From Nocardia rhamnosiphila NBRC 108938 (GTDB taxonomy: Bacteria > Actinomycetota > Actinomycetes > Mycobacteriales > Mycobacteriaceae), in assembly GCF_000720425.1 (NCBI RefSeq), contig NZ_JOAJ01000004.1, forward strand, positions 310,001 through 374,000: DNA of 64,000 nucleotides, read 5' to 3'. This document shows, piece after piece, positions 15,635 through 24,586 of the stretch; within the stretch, counting starts at the first letter, position 1; each line of letters starts with the position of its first letter. Both the position numbers and the translations under genes were made by a program. The notes under the pieces are model-generated. The model was not told the origin of the DNA, ran no database searches, and saw only the letters and a program-made list of their open reading frames with translations.

Positions 15635-17152
15635 TTATTCGCTGCCTCCGCTTTCCGGACGATATTCCTCGGGCGGCGGGTTTTCACCCGGCAACACGAT
15701 GCGGATGAGTGCGCCACCGCGCTCGGAGGTGTCGATGGCAATAGTGCCGCCGTGTTTGGTCACGACCTGTTTCACAATCGCCAGGCCGAGCCCGGAACCG
15801 GGCATGGAACGTGAGGCGGTGGTGCGATAGAAACGCTCGAAGACCAGCTCGCGTTCGCCCGGTGGAATACCGGGTCCGGCATCGTCGACCGATAATTCCA
15901 GAAGTCCCCGGCCGGTCTCGGCCATCAGTACGCGGACCTGTTCGCCGGGCGGGTTCCATTTGGCGGCGTTGTCGAGAACATTGAGAATCGCGCGTTCCAA
16001 TGCGGCGTCGTGCCCGTACACGAACCAGGGGCGTAATTCGGCGGCGAAATCGGACGCGCCGCGGCGGCGGACCCGTTCCAGTGCGCGTTCGGTCACCTCA
16101 CCGAGATCGACCCGCTCGTAGACGGTTTCCGGGGCATCCTCGCGGGCCAGGTCCACCAGATCGCCGACCAGGTTGGACAGCTCTTCGATCTGCGCCACCA
16201 CATCCGAGCGCAGTTCGGCCATATCCTCCTCGGGGATGGCGGGCGCGTCGGGGCGGCTCGAGGCGATGAGGAGCTCCATATTCGTGCGCAGGGAGGTCAG
16301 CGGAGTGCGTAGTTCGTGGCCGGCGTCGGCGACCAGCCGCCGCTGCCGGTCCCGGGATTCGGTCAGGGCCCGCAGCATGGTGTTGAAGCTCTCGGTGAGC
16401 CGGGCGAGCTCGTCGTCACCGGTCACCGGGATCGGTGTGAGGTCGTCGGTGCGCGCGATCCGCTCGGTGGCGGCGGTCAGCCGGGCGATCGGGCGCAGCC
16501 CGGTCCGCCCGACAGTGGTGCCGGCGCCGGCGGCGAGGACGACCCCGCAGGCGCCGACAGCGAACAGCAGCCAGGCCAGCCGGTCCAACACCTCCCGGGT
16601 CGGTTCCAGGCGTTGCGAGATGATCAGGGTCACGCCGGAATCCATGCGCTCGGCCAGTACCCGCTGATTGTTGTAGGTGCGCAGCGACGAATCGCGGGTG
16701 CCCTGCGCCACCGCGATCTCCTCGGTGCCGATGGGCGGGGTGGTCGGCTGCGGCGGGATATAGGCGGGCAGGCTGGGGCGCTGGGTGGACTCCTGGTTGG
16801 CGGGCGGATAGATCAGCGCGACACCGATATCGTTGGAGAACAGGGTCGCCACGCCCAGCGACTGGAAGGCCATGCTGTCGATATCGCCGCTGATCATGGT
16901 GGCGGCGCGGGCCCGCAGCTGCGCGTCGACCTGACCGTAGAGGGCGCGGGCGACCATGGCGTAGGCGGCGATCGAGGTGATCGCCACGAAAATCGCCACC
17001 AGCGAGGCGGCCAGCAGGGTTACCCGCCATCGCAGGGATACGGTGCGGGTCAGCGGGGTCGGGGGGCGCATGGGGGCCGGCTCGTCCGGCCAGGGGCCGC
17101 CGAGCGGCGCGACCGAATGTTTCTTCGCCGCGGAACGGGGAGTGCGTGCCAT
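15635..17152 (-). CDS. mprB: MprB sensor histidine kinase
   Basis: A 505-residue membrane kinase. TM1 is at about 42-67, an extracytoplasmic sensor domain spans 68-190, TM2 is at about 192-212, then HAMP. The H-box VADAGHELRTPLTSL carries His279. ATP-binding boxes follow (NVLDNAAKWNP, DAGPGIPPGE, GSGLGLAIV). Length and layout match mycobacterial MprB (about 504 residues). It senses envelope stress and phosphorylates MprA. Its start lies 8 bp after the mprA stop. Downstream, the repeat tract separates it from pepD. Confidence 0.93.
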   Translation of the reverse strand: MARTPRSAAKKHSVAPLGGPWPDEPAPMRPPTPLTRTVSLRWRVTLLAASLVAIFVAITSIAAYAMVARALYGQVDAQLRARAATMISGDIDSMAFQSLGVATLFSNDIGVALIYPPANQESTQRPSLPAYIPPQPTTPPIGTEEIAVAQGTRDSSLRTYNNQRVLAERMDSGVTLIISQRLEPTREVLDRLAWLLFAVGACGVVLAAGAGTTVGRTGLRPIARLTAATERIARTDDLTPIPVTGDDELARLTESFNTMLRALTESRDRQRRLVADAGHELRTPLTSLRTNMELLIASSRPDAPAIPEEDMAELRSDVVAQIEELSNLVGDLVDLAREDAPETVYERVDLGEVTERALERVRRRGASDFAAELRPWFVYGHDAALERAILNVLDNAAKWNPPGEQVRVLMAETGRGLLELSVDDAGPGIPPGERELVFERFYRTTASRSMPGSGLGLAIVKQVVTKHGGTIAIDTSERGGALIRIVLPGENPPPEEYRPESGGSE

Positions 17153-17160
17153 ATCCGCGC

Positions 17161-17847
17161 CTACGGGGGCGTTTCACGCAGGACGTACCCGACGCCGCGC
17201 ACGGTGTGGATGAGCCGCGGTTCGCCGTCGGCCTCGGTTTTCCGGCGCAGATAGCCGATATAGACCTCCAGGGCGTTACCGGAGGTGGGGAAGTCGTAGC
17301 CCCATACCTCCTCGAGTATCCGGCCGCGGGTCAGCACCCGGCGCGGGTTGGACATGAGCATTTCGAGCAGGGAGAACTCGGTGCGGGTCAGCGAGATGGA
17401 CCGCGAACCGCGGGCAACCTCCCGGGTGACCGGATCGAGTGAGAGGTCGGCGAAGTGCATCGCCTCGGAGATCTCACCGGTGTCCGGGGCACGGCGGCGC
17501 AGCAGGGCACGCAGCCGGGCCAGCAGTTCTTCCAGCGCGAACGGTTTGGGCAGGTAGTCGTCGGCGCCGGCATCGAGGCCCGCGACTCGCTCGGATACCG
17601 AATCGCGGGCGGTCAGCACCAGGATGGGCAGGTCGTCTCCGGTGCTGCGCAGCCGCCGGCACACTTCGAGTCCGTCCAGCCGCGGCATCATGACATCGAG
17701 TACCAGCGCGTCCGGGCGGTCGGCGGTCGCCTTCTCCAATGCGTCGATACCGTCGACCGCCAGATCGACGGTGTACCCGTTGAAGGTCAGCGACCGGCGC
17801 AGTGACTCCCGCACGGCACGATCGTCGTCGACCACCAGAATCCGCAT
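17161..17847 (-). CDS. mprA: MprA response regulator
   Basis: A 228-residue OmpR/PhoB-family regulator. The receiver domain has the acidic pocket VVDDD and phosphoacceptor Asp51 ([12 protein letters not shown]). A winged-helix DNA-binding domain follows from about residue 130 and contains [15 protein letters not shown]. First gene of the mprAB unit. Direct repeats of the MprA-box type lie 22-40 bp before its start, which suggests autoregulation. Confidence 0.94.
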   Translation of the reverse strand: MRILVVDDDRAVRESLRRSLTFNGYTVDLAVDGIDALEKATADRPDALVLDVMMPRLDGLEVCRRLRSTGDDLPILVLTARDSVSERVAGLDAGADDYLPKPFALEELLARLRALLRRRAPDTGEISEAMHFADLSLDPVTREVARGSRSISLTRTEFSLLEMLMSNPRRVLTRGRILEEVWGYDFPTSGNALEVYIGYLRRKTEADGEPRLIHTVRGVGYVLRETPP

Positions 17848-17868
17848 AACACCAGTTTGACCGCAGCG

Positions 17869-17887
17869 ACTGAGAGGCTACTGAGAG
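17869..17887 (-). promoter_or_regulatory. Putative MprA box upstream of mprA
   Basis: On the minus strand, CTCTCAGT - AGC - CTCTCAGT: two identical 8-bp direct repeats with 11-bp period. Same arrangement as the element before pepD. Confidence 0.75.
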
Positions 17888-18269
17888 GGCCCGCCGCGCC
17901 GCGAGTCCGCTGACCACCGGTTTCGCCGGACGGATTTTCCGGATCCGGGTCGAATATCGGGCGGAACTTCCCCCTCACGGGAAGGTACCGGACGGTCGAC
18001 CTAATGAAGACCAACTCTCGACGTTCCCGCGCGCAGGCATCTTCACCTGGGAATTCATCCGACAACCGGACGATCCATTACCACCCTGTGATATGCCACG
18101 AAACCTGTTCCACATCCGCTTTATTCGCGGTATAACCGTCTGAACGTCCCGATTGCCCGCCGCTAACATGCACGGTATGTTCCGATCGGTAAAAACTAGA
18201 CCTCCGGTTGGTTCGGTGTGAAGTGAATCATAACTGAAACGCCCACGCGCCAAAAAGAGGTCGATCGTG
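17888..18269. other. Divergent intergenic region mprA / cvnA
   Basis: About 380 bp with no gene. It must hold the mprA and cvnA promoters. A weak CRP-like site, TGTGA-AGTGAA-TCATA, lies at 18217-18232, 38-53 bp before cvnA; one base breaks the second half-site. The region around 18100-18240 is AT-richer than average. Confidence 0.4.
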
Positions 18270-21080
18270 ATGCGGAGGCGACAGAGGCGGATGGAAACCC
18301 CGCGACCGTGGCAATTCAGCCTGTCCAACTGGTCGGTCACCCGCAAGGTCGGCATCGTCCTGGTCCTGCCGGTCATCCTGGCAACCCTCTTCGCGGTGCT
18401 ACGGATCAACAACGAGCTGCGCACCCTGGAACAGCTCGAGGCCGCGACCGACCAGTCCCGCATCATCGCGCCCATCGTCGGCTACAACGCCGCTGCCGAA
18501 CACCTCGCGGTCACCGCGACCGCCGGCTGGGCCGACAACCGCGACCCGCGGGCCTCCGCGGCCCTCGCCGGTTTCGACGCGGCCCACGAAACCCTGGAAC
18601 GGGCGCTGGACTCCAACCAGATCCGGCCGGAGGTCTCCCGCGAACTGTCCTCGGCACTCACCATCGGCAGCACCATGCGCAGCGGCCTCAGCAACGGGTC
18701 GCCCGCCATGGTGGGCGACCAGGCCGACGAGATCGCCGTCCGGATCGGTAACGCGCTCGCGCAGTCGCCCACCGTCGAGGACCTGTCGATCCAGCGCTAC
18801 TTCCTGCAGGTGAGCGCCATCCAGAACGCACGGCGCTCGCTGACCGCGCAGCGCCTGGTGATCAGTTCGCCCACCGCCGAGGACAATCCGGCCATGCGCG
18901 CCCGGGTGCTCACCTCGGGTGGCGCCGAACTCACCATGATCCACCAGTACGGCCAGATCATGCCGGATGTGGCCGGCAATATGCGGCCGCTCTTGGACGC
19001 GGTGCAGACCCGGCTGGCGATCTTCAGCCAGGGCACCCAGGGCGCGATGACCGATCCCGCCGCACTGAAATCCCTCGATACCAGCTCCCAGGCCTACCGG
19101 GTCACCACCGACCAGCTGATCGCCACCATCGGTGGCGCACTGCACCATGCGACGGTTTCCGCCCAGAACAGCGCGCTGCGCGAGACCGCACTGCTCATCG
19201 CCGCCCTGCTCGGCGGCCTGACCCTCGCGCTCGCGGTCGCCCGGACCCTGGTCGTCCCGGTGCGCCGGCTGCGTCGGGACGCGCTGGAAGTGGCCCATGT
19301 GCGCCTTCCCGAGGAACTCGAGCAGGTTCGCGGTGGCGCCGAGACCCCGGAGATCGAACCGGTCGGCGTCCAGGGCACCGAGGAGATCGGCCAGCTCGCC
19401 CGGGCGGTCGACGAAATGCACCAGCAGGCCCTCAATCTGGCTGCCGACCAGGCACGTTTGCGTGTGCAGATCGGCAACATGTTCGAGACCCTCTCCCGGC
19501 GCAGCCAGTCGCTCGTCGAACAGCAGCTCGGCATCATCGAGGAACTCGAGCACGACGAGGACGATCCGAAGCGGCTGCAGAACCTGTTCCGGCTCGACCA
19601 TCTCGCCACGCGAATGCGGCGCAATGGTGACAACCTGCTCGTGCTGGCCGGTACCGCGCTGCGTCGCGGCCAGCTCGACCCGGTCCCGCTCTCGGATATG
19701 CTGTGGAGTGCGGTTTCCCAGGTCGAGGACTATCAGCGGGTCGAGATCGGTCATGTGCCCGAGGGTGTGGTCGCCGGTGAGCCCGCGGTCGATATCGAAC
19801 ACCTGCTCGCGGAGGTCATCGACAATGCGTTGCGGTACTCCCCGCCCAATACGCCGGTGGCGGTGACCGTCTCCCGCGCGGTCGACGGCGGGTACCTCAT
19901 CGAGATCACCGACCGGGGACTGGGTATGGCCAACGAGGACCTGCAGGCCGCCAATGCGCGCCTGGCCTCCGGTGGTGAGATCAATGTCGAAACCGCGCGC
20001 CGGATGGGTCTTTTCGTCGTCGGCCGGCTGGCCAAACGGCATCAGATCACCGTCGGCCTGCGCCGCACCTCGACCATGGCGCAGCAGCCGGGCATCACTG
20101 CCAGCCTGCATCTGCCGGGTCTGCTGATCTCCCCCGATACCGGCCCCGACAACTCGAACGTCCTCACCGCCGACCTCTCCGCGGCCCCGCCGCAACTCCA
20201 GCACACCTCTCAGCTGCCGCAGCTGCCTCCGCCGCCGGCACCGCGGCAGCTGACCCCGGTACCCGACCTGCCGTCCTCGGATTCGTGGACCTCGCGGACC
20301 GATCTCCCCGCGGTGCGGCCGCTCACCCCCGCCCCCGCGACCTCGAGTTTCGGCACCACATCCACCGGGCTGCCGCAGCGCCGTCCGTCCACGCACGGTC
20401 CCGCGGCCCCCGGCAAGGACACGGCGAACGGCAGCGGATCCCGGGACACCTTCTCGGCGTTCGATCCGGTCCCCGAAACCCCGGAAGCCGACGACTCGCC
20501 CACCGGACTGTGGTCGGAAACCTACAAGTCCCAGCCCTTCCCGGCGCCGGTCGAGACCCCGGCACCGAGCGCCACCGAACACCGTCCGTCGTCCGAACCG
20601 GAGCCGCCGGCGGTCACCGCCCGCTCCGGCTTGCCGATCCGGCGGCCGGGCATGGACCACGACGACCCGTTCGGCCGCAGCGAGGCGCGCCGCGACGAGC
20701 CGGCGCCGGCCACGACCACCTCTTCCCGGCTGCAGCCGGTCGGCGGTGAAACCCCCACGCCGATCTACCAGCGTATGGTCTCGGAATGGCTGGTCGAGCC
20801 GGCCACCACACAGGACCAGCCGCGCCAGGACTGGACCACTCCCGCCGATATCGGCTGGCTGGCCGCGGAGGACGCCGCCAAGCCGAGTTCGGACTCCAAG
20901 ACCGCGAACGGGCTCCCCATCCGCCGACCGGGCGCGCAGCTCGTACCCGGCGGGCTGACCCCCGTCGAAGACGAGGCCCCCCGGGACCCGGCGGAGATCC
21001 GGAGCAATCTGACCAGACACCTGAGCGGGGTCCGCAGTGGGCGGGCCGACGCGCAGAACAATGACGGAGGGCTTGCATGA
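18270..21080 (+). CDS. cvnA: Conservon sensor kinase CvnA
   Basis: A 936-residue histidine kinase-like protein. TM1 is at about residues 20-40, then an extracytoplasmic helical domain of the nitrate/nitrite-sensing type, TM2 at about 310-330, HAMP, a dimerisation helix with [10 protein letters not shown], and a HATPase domain ([19 protein letters not shown]). The last 300 residues are Pro-rich and disordered. They carry three GLPxRRPx motifs. The ATG is chosen (AGAGG 9 nt upstream); the GTG one codon earlier is equally possible. Its stop overlaps cvnB by 4 bp. In Streptomyces conservons the CvnA-D proteins form a membrane complex likened to a G-protein-coupled receptor system. Confidence 0.88.
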   Translation: MRRRQRRMETPRPWQFSLSNWSVTRKVGIVLVLPVILATLFAVLRINNELRTLEQLEAATDQSRIIAPIVGYNAAAEHLAVTATAGWADNRDPRASAALAGFDAAHETLERALDSNQIRPEVSRELSSALTIGSTMRSGLSNGSPAMVGDQADEIAVRIGNALAQSPTVEDLSIQRYFLQVSAIQNARRSLTAQRLVISSPTAEDNPAMRARVLTSGGAELTMIHQYGQIMPDVAGNMRPLLDAVQTRLAIFSQGTQGAMTDPAALKSLDTSSQAYRVTTDQLIATIGGALHHATVSAQNSALRETALLIAALLGGLTLALAVARTLVVPVRRLRRDALEVAHVRLPEELEQVRGGAETPEIEPVGVQGTEEIGQLARAVDEMHQQALNLAADQARLRVQIGNMFETLSRRSQSLVEQQLGIIEELEHDEDDPKRLQNLFRLDHLATRMRRNGDNLLVLAGTALRRGQLDPVPLSDMLWSAVSQVEDYQRVEIGHVPEGVVAGEPAVDIEHLLAEVIDNALRYSPPNTPVAVTVSRAVDGGYLIEITDRGLGMANEDLQAANARLASGGEINVETARRMGLFVVGRLAKRHQITVGLRRTSTMAQQPGITASLHLPGLLISPDTGPDNSNVLTADLSAAPPQLQHTSQLPQLPPPPAPRQLTPVPDLPSSDSWTSRTDLPAVRPLTPAPATSSFGTTSTGLPQRRPSTHGPAAPGKDTANGSGSRDTFSAFDPVPETPEADDSPTGLWSETYKSQPFPAPVETPAPSATEHRPSSEPEPPAVTARSGLPIRRPGMDHDDPFGRSEARRDEPAPATTTSSRLQPVGGETPTPIYQRMVSEWLVEPATTQDQPRQDWTTPADIGWLAAEDAAKPSSDSKTANGLPIRRPGAQLVPGGLTPVEDEAPRDPAEIRSNLTRHLSGVRSGRADAQNNDGGLA

Positions 21081-21490
21081 CCGACGACGACCCGAAGAGC
21101 AGCACGGACGAGAACCTGAACTGGCTGGTCGCCAGATTCACCCGGGACGTGCCGGGTGTCTCCCATGCCGTCCTGGTCTCCGCGGACGGCCTGCTGCAAG
21201 CTGTCAGCCCCCATCTGCCCGCCGATCGTGCCGAACAGCTCGCCGCGGTGACCGCGGGCCTGGCCAGTCTCTCCACCGGCGCGGCCCAGTTGTTCGACGG
21301 CGGCAAGGTGATGCAGTCGATCGTGGAGATGCAGCGCGGCTACCTACTGGTCATGAGCGTCGGCAACGGCTCGCATATCGCGGTACTGGCCAACAAGCAG
21401 CACGATATCGGCCGGATCGGCTACGAGATGGCCCTGCTGGTCGATCGCGTGGGTGCGGTCGTCAGCGCGACCGCCCGATCCACCGTCTGA
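21077..21490 (+). CDS. cvnB: Conservon roadblock/LC7 protein CvnB
   Basis: A 137-residue roadblock/LC7 domain protein ([24 protein letters not shown] near the start, later [18 protein letters not shown]). Roadblock proteins act on small GTPases; here the partner is CvnD. ATGA overlap with cvnA. Confidence 0.92.
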   Translation: MTDDDPKSSTDENLNWLVARFTRDVPGVSHAVLVSADGLLQAVSPHLPADRAEQLAAVTAGLASLSTGAAQLFDGGKVMQSIVEMQRGYLLVMSVGNGSHIAVLANKQHDIGRIGYEMALLVDRVGAVVSATARSTV

Positions 21491-21495
21491 GCACC

Positions 21496-22005
21496 ATGTC
21501 CCAATTCGGCCAAGGCTTGCCCGATCCACCCACCGGCGGACCCGGATTCGGCTCCCCGGATCGGAACTACGGTCCGGGCGCACAGAACTTCGGACCCGGT
21601 TCCTCGCAGTACAACACCGGTGCCTATCGGTTCAGCGCCCCTGCGCAACCGAACAGCCCGCGCCGGGCCGGACGTGTCCGCCCGTACGCAATCACCGCCG
21701 GCCGAACCCAGCCCGCAGTCGACCTGCCGATGGAGGCGGTTATCGAAACCATCTCCTATCATGCACAATTCGATTGGCCGTCCGGTGACATCCGAGCCGA
21801 GATCCTCCGGCTCGGAACCCACCAGCTGTCGGTTGCCGAAATCGCCGCGCATCTCGATCGCCCGCTCGGTATGGTCCGCGTCGTCATCGGTGATCTCGTC
21901 GTGGACGGCAACCTGCGAGTGCATTCGACTTTGACCGAGCAGGCGAGTTACGACGAACGCCGGTCGCTGATGGAGAGGACATTGCGTGGACTCCGAGCCC
22001 TTTAG
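21496..22005 (+). CDS. cvnC: Conservon DUF742 protein CvnC
   Basis: A 169-residue protein. Residues 1-60 are Gly/Pro/Asn-rich and disordered. Residues 60-169 are the DUF742 winged-helix-like domain (VRPYAITAGRTQP, LSVAEIAAHLDRPLGMVRVVIGDL, then SLMERTLRGLRAL). The start is the ATG 5 bp after the cvnB stop; longer frames only overlap cvnA. Ends inside cvnD. Confidence 0.9.
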   Translation: MSQFGQGLPDPPTGGPGFGSPDRNYGPGAQNFGPGSSQYNTGAYRFSAPAQPNSPRRAGRVRPYAITAGRTQPAVDLPMEAVIETISYHAQFDWPSGDIRAEILRLGTHQLSVAEIAAHLDRPLGMVRVVIGDLVVDGNLRVHSTLTEQASYDERRSLMERTLRGLRAL

Positions 22006-22618
22006 CAAGAGCCAGGGTGGTGGTGCGGGGGAGACCGATACCCGGGTCGCGTCGACCAAGATCGTCGTGGCCGGTGGATTCGGCGCGGGCAAAACAACTT
22101 TCGTGGGCGCGGTCTCGGAGATCGTGCCGCTGCGTACCGAGGCGATGGTCACCAGCTTCTCCGACGGCGTCGACAATCTGGACGACACCCCGGACAAGCG
22201 GACCACTACGGTCGCAATGGATTTCGGCCGCATCATCCTGCCGGGCAACCTGACGCTGTACCTGTTCGGTACACCCGGTCAGCGCCGGTTCTGGTTCATG
22301 TGGGACGACCTCATCCGCGGCGCCATCGGCGCGGTGGTGCTGGTGGACGCACGCCGGCTGGAGGACAGTTTCGCGGCCGTCGACTTCTTCGAGGCCCGCA
22401 ATCTGCCGTTCCTGATCGCGGTCAACCGGTTCCCGAACTCGCCGCGGTTCGCCATGGCCGAACTGCGCGAGGCGCTGTCGGTGCGCGAGGGTGTGCCGAT
22501 CGTGGATATCGATGCCCGTGACGCGAAAGAGGTCCGGCAGGCGCTGGCCGCCGTCACCGAGTACGCGATCAACCGTTTGAAGGCTCAGGAATACGAGGGA
22601 GTCGCCCGGCATGGTTGA
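21986..22618 (+). CDS. cvnD: Conservon small GTPase CvnD
   Basis: A 210-residue P-loop GTPase of the conservon type. The G1 motif GGFGAGKTT is at about 30-38 and FGTPGQRRF gives the G3 region. The usual NKxD is AVNRFPN, as is common in this family. GTG start inside the end of cvnC (20-bp overlap). Its own end overlaps the next gene by 8 bp, so the cluster is tightly coupled. Confidence 0.92.
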   Translation: MDSEPFSKSQGGGAGETDTRVASTKIVVAGGFGAGKTTFVGAVSEIVPLRTEAMVTSFSDGVDNLDDTPDKRTTTVAMDFGRIILPGNLTLYLFGTPGQRRFWFMWDDLIRGAIGAVVLVDARRLEDSFAAVDFFEARNLPFLIAVNRFPNSPRFAMAELREALSVREGVPIVDIDARDAKEVRQALAAVTEYAINRLKAQEYEGVARHG

Positions 22619-23522
22619 GGTGCTGGCCGCGGAAACGGTCGAGACCGCCGATCTGTTCACCATGGGCTACTGGCTGACCCTGCTCACCTTCGGGGTGTCG
22701 GCGGTCGGGATGTTCGTGGGCCTGGCCTGCGCGGTGAACGGACGCCGTTCGGTCCGGTTCCGCCCGGTATGGGTGGCCGCTGCCGCGGTCTCCATCGGCG
22801 GTATCGGGGTCTGGCTGGCCAGCACCGTCTCATTGCTGGGCATATCCATTCCGGGCCGCATCCTGCGCTATGACATCTCGGACCTGACCCTGTCCCTGGT
22901 GTTCGCCGTCGCCGCGGTCTTCCTCGGCCTGCTCCTCGCCGGTCGCGAGTTCGAGGTCAAACGCATGGTGAACGCGGCGGCCGGGCTCGGCCTCGGGTTC
23001 GGGATCATGCTGTGGCTGCAGCTCACCTCGATCGATATCCAGGGTTCGGTCTCGGTGAACATCGGGCTCTTCGTCGTCGCGATCGTCGTCGTGGTCACCG
23101 CTTCCTCGCTGTGCGTGTTCCTCTTTCAGCGGTTCCGCTTCCCGGCGGCCCGGTTCGGGTCGATCGCGATGTTCGGCGCGGGCGTGGCGGCCGTCTACTT
23201 CACCGGTGTCGCCGCCCTGGAATTCCGCTTCGACTCCGAGGCCGAACCCGCGCAGGGCATGGAACTGTTCGGCTACGCCTTCCCGATGTTCGTCCTCGGC
23301 CTGCTGGCCCTGGCCGTTCCGATCACCGCGGTGCTGGTGGCGCCGGAGCGCCCCGACGACACTCCCCGCGCCGCGAAGCCCGGTACGTCCGAGACCGGTG
23401 GCCCGGCAGGCGGTAACGGCAGTGCGTCCCCCACGGACGAGCAGATCCGGCCCGCCGCCCGGCCCAATGCGGCGGCAGCGCTCGCGCAGCGGGCTCAGCC
23501 GCTGCCGGAACCGGCGCGTTGA
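22611..23522 (+). CDS. Integral membrane protein, divergent MHYT type
   Basis: A 303-residue protein with about seven TM helices over residues 15-245 and a disordered Pro/Ala tail. The helices show weak threefold repeats resembling MHYT sensor domains, but the motif is degraded: MGYW at the start and VYFTG where MHYTG is expected. In MHYT proteins these residues are thought to bind copper and sense gases, so metal binding is doubtful here. Overlap with cvnD (8 bp) makes it part of the conservon operon, probably a membrane input or partner of CvnA. Confidence 0.65.
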   Translation: MVEVLAAETVETADLFTMGYWLTLLTFGVSAVGMFVGLACAVNGRRSVRFRPVWVAAAAVSIGGIGVWLASTVSLLGISIPGRILRYDISDLTLSLVFAVAAVFLGLLLAGREFEVKRMVNAAAGLGLGFGIMLWLQLTSIDIQGSVSVNIGLFVVAIVVVVTASSLCVFLFQRFRFPAARFGSIAMFGAGVAAVYFTGVAALEFRFDSEAEPAQGMELFGYAFPMFVLGLLALAVPITAVLVAPERPDDTPRAAKPGTSETGGPAGGNGSASPTDEQIRPAARPNAAAALAQRAQPLPEPAR

Positions 23523-23905
23523 GCCGGGCGGAAACCGACATCGTGCTGTCCGATCAGGAGAAGCTCCTGCGGGAGCTGTGGGCGCAGGTGCGCGGTCTGC
23601 GCTCCGAGGTCTCCGAACTACGGGTCGAGATCAGCGAAATGGAAGCCACGCTCGCCGATTTCGCCGACCGGGCGGACCAGCAGGAGCGAGTGGAGTTGCC
23701 GTGGCCGGTCTCGCTGCTGCTGCTACCGGCCGCGCTCGCCCTGGCGCTTTTGCGACAGGTGGGTGATATCGCGCAGGTGCTCGCGGCGGAATGCGACTCG
23801 CGACAGCGGGCGGAGTTGCCCGGGGAGATGGGGGCGAAAGGCCTCGAAAGTGGCGATGAGCGGGTCTCCCATCTCTGGGAGACCCGCCCTCACGCACGAG
23901 GATAA
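23519..23905 (+). CDS. Small coiled-coil membrane protein
   Basis: Up to 128 residues. Residues 10-58 are heptad-rich (LLRELWAQVRGLRSEVSELR), probably coiled coil; one TM segment lies at about 61-79 (WPVSLLLLPAALALALL); a short tail ends the protein. The TTG start overlaps the previous stop (TTGA); a GTG nine codons in is an alternative. No family recognised. Its last codons run through a perfect hairpin (23860-23887). Confidence 0.6.
   Translation: MSRAETDIVLSDQEKLLRELWAQVRGLRSEVSELRVEISEMEATLADFADRADQQERVELPWPVSLLLLPAALALALLRQVGDIAQVLAAECDSRQRAELPGEMGAKGLESGDERVSHLWETRPHARG
23860..23887 (+). terminator. Terminator hairpin of the conservon operon
   Basis: A perfect 12-bp stem (23860-23871 with 23876-23887, arm GCGGGTCTCCCA) with a TCTC loop. 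No T run follows. It lies inside the last 16 codons of the preceding frame. Confidence 0.65.
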
Positions 23906-24141
23906 CCGGTACGGACCGGTGAGGCAGTAGTCCGCCGAGTTTTTCCGGTGCTTACCGGATATCCCTCCGAAATAGCGGTACCGCACCCGACTTCGGTCCG
24001 CAACCTCTCAGCAGGCGCTCGTTCGAGGTGAAGACCATGATCATGCTTGCCGAAGATTTGCCAGCGGAGTCACATCGGCCTCCGCCCTTCCGCGGATACG
24101 ACTGTCTCCACGGTCCTTTCGCATCTAGGGGGCCTGACAAT

Positions 24142-24315
24142 TCACCGGCGTGTCAGGTCCAGCAAGCCGCGCCGGGCCGCCTCGACCAGCCGCCGCGGCA
24201 CCCGATGCACCACACCGTCCACCGTGACCGGAACCAGATCCGGCGGGGTGGCCTTCCAATTCGACCGGCGGCTACGGGTATTGGACCGCGACATCCTCCG
24301 CTTCGGTACCGCCAT
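24142..24315 (-). CDS. rpmF: 50S ribosomal protein L32 (zinc-free form)
   Basis: A 57-residue protein starting [18 protein letters not shown], the L32 signature. It has no cysteine, so cannot bind zinc. ATG at 24315, one base after the L31 stop. Last gene of the minus-strand half of the zinc-stress ribosomal cluster. Confidence 0.93.
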   Translation of the reverse strand: MAVPKRRMSRSNTRSRRSNWKATPPDLVPVTVDGVVHRVPRRLVEAARRGLLDLTRR

Positions 24316-24316
24316 C

Positions 24317-24586
24317 TCAGTGCTCCTTCCGGTTCCGCCCGGCACGCCGGCCGTATCTGCGTTCGAATTTCTCCACCCGGCCCTGGGTGTCGAGCACGCG
24401 GTGCGCGCCGGTCCAGAAGGGGTGCGAATCCGCGGTCACGTCCACCGTCAGCAGCGGATAGGTATTACCGTCCGTCCAGGTGACGGTCCGGTCGCCGGTG
24501 GCCGTGGAACGAGTCAGGAACCGGGCCCCGGTACTCGCGTCCTCGAAGACCACGGGATGGTAATCAGGATGGATATCGGCTTTCAT
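24317..24586 (-). CDS. rpmE2: 50S ribosomal protein L31 type B (zinc-free)
   Basis: An 89-residue L31 type B ([18 protein letters not shown] at the start, later [26 protein letters not shown]). It lacks the CxxC pair of the zinc-binding L31, so it can replace it when zinc is scarce. Its start overlaps the last base of the CobW-like gene stop, indicating coupling. Confidence 0.95.
   Translation of the reverse strand: MKADIHPDYHPVVFEDASTGARFLTRSTATGDRTVTWTDGNTYPLLTVDVTADSHPFWTGAHRVLDTQGRVEKFERRYGRRAGRNRKEH

Noticed and set aside
14748..15830. Open frame of 360 codons on plus across the repeat tract
   Set aside because: Pro/His/Thr-rich, made of the DNA repeats, no ribosome site, and its end runs antisense to mprB.
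18399..21020. 873-codon open frame antisense to cvnA
   Set aside because: A by-product of high-GC third codon positions; no domains, and cvnA on the other strand has clear ones.
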